Translations under genes and position numbers: made by a program
Source: Ignelater luminosus
Taxonomy: Eukaryota > Arthropoda > Insecta > Coleoptera > Elateridae
Direction: 5' to 3'
NCBI GenBank assembly: GCA_011009095.1
Contig: VTPC01001020.1
Coordinates: 1-64,000 of the forward strand
Length of the DNA stretch: 64,000 nt
Shown: positions 60,191 through 64,000 of the stretch, piece after piece
How positions within the stretch are numbered: position 1 is the first letter of the stretch
How the letters are laid out: every line of letters starts with the position of its first letter
The notes under the pieces: model-generated
The model's input: only the letters and a program-made list of their open reading frames with translations
The model's database searches: none
Told to the model about the DNA's origin: nothing

Positions 60191-61827
60191 CTGTAAAATT
60201 GGAAATTTGACAAAATAAGTCAAAACAACTGGGAATGCAAAGCATAACCACAACGAACTTCGTTTTGTTACTGAATTCGAGCAACAGTTTTAAAGAAATT
60301 TCAAATTTTGGCGGCCATTTTGACCATGTTCCGGAAGAGATAACAAAAAACGAAGACACCATGTCTTTAATTTCTGATGTAGAATCTAAATCTGAAGTCA
60401 AAAGTTCAAAATTCGCAAATTCAGTAACGACTCCAAAGGAGTTCGTTGAAAAGAAGAAATGCTAAAATCTATTTTTGATCAATTATACCATGGCATAAAT
60501 TTCAATACAGGGTGTTACAAATTCGAGTAGTTGAGAAGCATCATTTTCTTTACTACAGAACATAATTTTTTAAAAATGAAAAACGAAAAATTATTATTTC
60601 GCTTTTTTCCGGATATCTCCGGAAGTATTCAAAATTTTAAAACTTTTTAAACAGCATCTTGTTAGGCACATAAATGTGCAACTTTGCAATAATTTAAACA
60701 AATTCGTATCTCTTACGGTTCTTGAAATTCTCATACAACTACTCGAATTTGTAACACCCGGTATATGTACAAATTGAAGCTTGTTCAGCCTATACAATTA
60801 CCTATAGTAATTTCTAATTACGTATGTATGCTGTATAATTGATATGGCTTTGATTATAATTTATTACATTAGTTAAAGGTGTAAACAGTGATTACTAACA
60901 GGTTACAAGAACAATAACCATATAATTTATTACGTCACTAGTTTTACCAAGGAAATCCCCTTAAAAGTTATTATTTAAACAAATGAAATGCTAATACTAA
61001 CTTCCATACTCTTCAACAAAAAAACAATCGAGATAAATAAAAACATTCGTGGGAATTAACGTAAGAATAACCTCTATCGTAATGCGTGCCTCAAAAAATG
61101 TTATAGTTTTTTCTGAACGTAGTAATTTAATTATTAATTAGTAAATAATGGTTGCGTAATAGCTGAACTTGTTACTTAAACACAAAAAGTATGAGCATCT
61201 AAAAGAGGAATTTAACAATTTATTATCTTCCGCGGTCATGCTTCTCATCACCGTGAAGGTCAGCAGGCAATTTACTTCATGATTTTCAAGTTCAACTTAT
61301 TTAGGAAAGGAATCTTGCAACAAATTACTAGGTACAACATGCAGCATTACTATAAAATTAACCGTGCTAAGTGGTAGATATAAATTTTCATCCTTTCTTG
61401 TTCTTTCATTTTTTTTCTTTTTTTTTTAAGTTGTAACCGCAACTGTTCCACGTAATAGTAGATGATTGCTAAATTAGACAGATGAGCGAAATGTATTAGT
61501 TACGCTGGTGTTTCCCCCTTTTTTTGTACTGTGTTAATTTACATTAAATGAGAATTAAGGTTTGTTTATTTTGTAATCAATTCATGTTTATATTTGAAGT
61601 GTATTTATTATAAATAATTTTATGGAATGAGAAAGCTAATTCTATAATTTACCCTGCTCCGGGGCCACCACCACTGCTGCTAAAACTGCCGGAAAATGAA
61701 GAGCCGCCACCACCACTACCACCAGCTGCAGCGGAACGGGAAGAAAGTTCTCCAGCTAGATTTTTCAGTTGGTGGAGACCAGATTGGACTGCTCCAGCAA
61801 TTTCTTGGACACCTCCGGCGGCATCAC
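60016..61827 (-). CDS. Gly/Ser-rich protein of unknown function, last two exons (5' end missing)
   Basis: Join of 61653-61827 and 60016-60190 on the minus strand. The donor GCAGG|GTAAAT and acceptor TTTTACAG|GCC agree in phase, restoring a Gly codon. The joined piece is 115 residues: DAAGGVQEIAGAVQSGLHQL, a putative amphipathic helix, then NLAGELSSRS, a flexible Gly/Ser tract (GGSGGGGSS...SSSGGGPGAG), then VLHSRFAQGERELVTGG, an ASASAS patch and SYSSSSVDSDGQIHYNTH to the stop. Low complexity of this sort is common in secreted or structural insect proteins such as cuticle or matrix components, but no signal peptide or conserved domain is visible because the first exons are not identified. The first exon here begins with the last two bases of a codon. 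Confidence 0.65.
60508..60761. mobile_element. 254-bp MITE inside the Gly/Ser-rich gene's last intron, TA-flanked
   Basis: Inverted ends of about 27 bp with one mismatch: CAGGGTGTTACAAATTCGAG on the left and CCGGGTGTTACAAATTCGAG from the right. TA lies at 60506-60507 and 60762-60763. It has no ORF and sits between the exon ending at 60190 and the exon ending at 61653. Confidence 0.82.
61653..61827 (-). CDS. Gly/Ser-rich gene, penultimate exon
   Basis: Begins after acceptor TTTTCAAG (61835-61828) and ends at donor GTAAAT (61652-61647). 175 nt, with two bases of a split codon at each end. Encodes the helix-like segment and the glycine tract. Confidence 0.65.
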
Positions 61828-64000
61828 CTTGAAAATTATAAAATTCATGATTAACTGTACATTCAATAATAATTCTACGTATGAAGATTATATGCTTTGA
61901 TAAATAGAACAAAATATATTTTTGTTAAACTTTCATTTCTTACATTGCTTTACAGGCTTCATTAAACAGTTTGTCTTGGGACTGCGATGGAGTAAAAAAA
62001 ATTAATTTATGACTAATTTCGTGATGATGTAGTGTATTGTAATGTAGGATAGCAAGAGTTGGAATAGACTACCAGACGAGTGTTTGAAGAATATTCCTTG
62101 GAGAGAGAGGGGGGGGAGATTTGTTTCGAGAGACGAGAAGGCTATGGTGTTGCATTCTCCCACTTGAAAGTGCATCGTTTAAGAAACTCAAGAGACTGGT
62201 CTTTAGTCAAGAATGGAAATATTAGGAACGATTAACGCAAGGATAAAGAACATTCAATCTGGGAATTTAAACCCCAAACCTCCAACGCTTAATCAGACCT
62301 TTCCTTGCTACACCTTACATCTAGTTATCCATTATTATCTAGATGTTGACTCAGGCGTCCAGGTAAATCGAGAAATCTAAAGTAAAATAATTTACTGTAA
62401 CAGGCAAATAATCAAAACTTACCAAAAGTCCAAAAAAATTTGAGCAGCATACTGTTTAAAAAACGAAAAATCTAGAATTCAATCTTATTTAACGTCTACG
62501 TGACGTTTCAAGTGAAACTTAAAACAAATCTCCAAGTCAAAGACGCCTTGGATAAAAGTATAGAACAGCAAGTAGCAAAAATCTTTTTGGAATCAAGATG
62601 CTGACTGCATGACATACCTCAAGACTAAATACAGATCTTTTAGCAATGGGAAGGCAATTTATTTGGAAGATTAGTGCTTTAACCTTTAAAATTGTATTTC
62701 CGTCAGATGTCATCTACACAACAGAATTTTAATGATTCCAAAAACTGAAATATTGATTGACAACAGGAGAGCTTGATAACGACCATTAATGGGATTTTGA
62801 AATATCTACGGATGCGACTAAATGCATATTAGGCATCTTTGAGCACAGAGTCAAGTGAGCAATCACAGACAATAGAAAGATCTATCTGAATTAGTCTAAT
62901 GACATGCCCAAACCCAGTAAGGATAGACAGACATACCTTGAGATTAAACACAAATACTCTTTGTAAGTTATAGAGATTTATTTAGAAGATCGAAATACGA
63001 CTATTTATAATGCAGGTTAGGCAATAAAAAAAACTTCAAGAAGCATTGAGATGGTAACAACAACGATATTTGCTTTAGCAACAATTGGTAAAAGAGATTT
63101 CCCGATGATCAAACCCAAAACCAAAGTGATCGTTTTGCAAAAAAAAACAATTTTGGAGCAAGTTGATGTTCTTCAACATAACTGGAAGAGACGAATTCTT
63201 TACAAAGAATAAAAACAGAGTCTTTTAGCCAATCTAAAAAACGATTCTAAAGGCCAGCTAAATTAAAAGTTAATTGAAAATTAATTGTTGCCAGGATACA
63301 GTCAAATTCTGGCCAATCAGATTATCAGAACTGACATTTAATTTATCTTCTATAAACCGACCCTAAATGTTTGCGTCAAGATAGAATAATCCTTGATTGT
63401 TTTAGATGAGCACTGGAAAGCACTTTAGAGAAGAGATAAGCAGGCACTATAAACATCCTAGTATACTTAACTTTCATTGGCTGTATAAAGTCTTTAGATA
63501 AACTGCCCACTACCAAAACAACAGAAATAGCAAAAAAAAGAAATCAGAAAAGCTGGAGTCGTTCATTGGTGATGGCGAAAGAAGGAACAAGGATACACCT
63601 CCTAGCTTTTGGAAAAAGACTAGGTTAAAATTTGAAAAGATGTTGAATATTCCTCTAGGAAGTGAAAAAAAAATAGAATCTGGAAACGGTGGTAGCGAGG
63701 ATGGTTAGTATAAGAGATGATTCAATTTATGATAATTATAGTTCCGGTATTGTCAATCCTATCAAATGTAAACGCAAACCATGACGCTTTTTTGCAATGA
63801 GAATACTGAAATGTACTTGTTACTACCAGAAAATAGAAAATACTGCAAGCATAAATTAAGTAATTATTTAATTTTAATTATTACCATGATAGAGTTGTAA
63901 TGCTAGAACTATTTTTTAAAATCATTGAGCGAGATTTCAATTTTAAATTGAACAGCTGAATCATCAAATCCAAAATAAATAATTTTTCACTAAATCACTT
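61828..64000. other. probable intron of the Gly/Ser-rich gene, no exon identified
   Basis: The gene must continue upstream, towards higher coordinates. I found no exon with matching phase and coding texture up to the window edge, so the first exons are short and missed or lie beyond 64000. Confidence 0.4.

Noticed and set aside
61930-61995. Possible minus-strand micro-exon (SQDKLFNEACKAM) with acceptor and GTAAGA donor
   Set aside because: In the protein-like frame it joins the next exon with a stop, and in the phase that fits it has no coding texture.

Overview
The window looks like AT-rich animal nuclear DNA, most likely from an insect. It has long gene deserts, spliced genes with GT-AG introns, a ZAD-type C2H2 zinc-finger gene (a family that expanded greatly in insects), mariner-type transposons, non-LTR retrotransposon remnants and many TA-flanked miniature inverted-repeat elements. 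Nothing bacterial, phage-like or CRISPR-like is present. Species cannot be fixed from the sequence; a beetle or other holometabolous insect is a guess.

Layout. 1-10.5 kb is AT-rich non-coding DNA with one short GC-richer mini-ORF (5263-5313). 10.5-14.6 kb carries two apparently intact DNA transposons about 1.5 kb apart, with convergent ORFs: a DD41D IS630/Tc1/mariner-type element (10515-11819, perfect 31-bp terminal repeats, 361-aa transposase) and a DD34D mariner (13303-14595, perfect 30-bp terminal repeats, 351-aa transposase). A degenerate tandem array of GTATCTAGATAC-like units lies between them. 14.6-22.6 kb is non-coding with one weak transposase-like remnant. At 22.6-23.0 kb a CpG-rich block holds what looks like the first coding exon of a minus-strand gene whose remaining exons are not recognised here. 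24-31.8 kb is repeat territory: two RNase-H/RT-type LINE remnants, a 482-bp inverted-repeat element and a 1.1-kb near-perfectly symmetrical palindromic element.

34.1-51.9 kb is the main host gene: a four-exon ZAD plus seven-finger C2H2 protein of 926 aa on the plus strand. All three splice junctions agree in phase. Its second intron is 14.5 kb and is filled with TA-flanked inverted-repeat elements. A possible short terminal exon just after exon 2 would give a ZAD-only isoform. 52-58 kb holds intergenic DNA, a 5'-truncated non-LTR retrotransposon on the minus strand ending in a (TAG)n microsatellite, and a decayed cysteine-rich transposon-associated gene. 60.0-61.8 kb carries the last two exons of a minus-strand Gly/Ser-rich protein gene whose 5' part lies in unrecognised sequence to the right or outside the window.

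The host genes show no operon-like relationship. The dominant theme is repeated insertion of DNA transposons and their short derivatives into introns and intergenic DNA. The most notable items are the two intact transposons, the possible ZAD-only isoform and the clustered inverted-repeat families.
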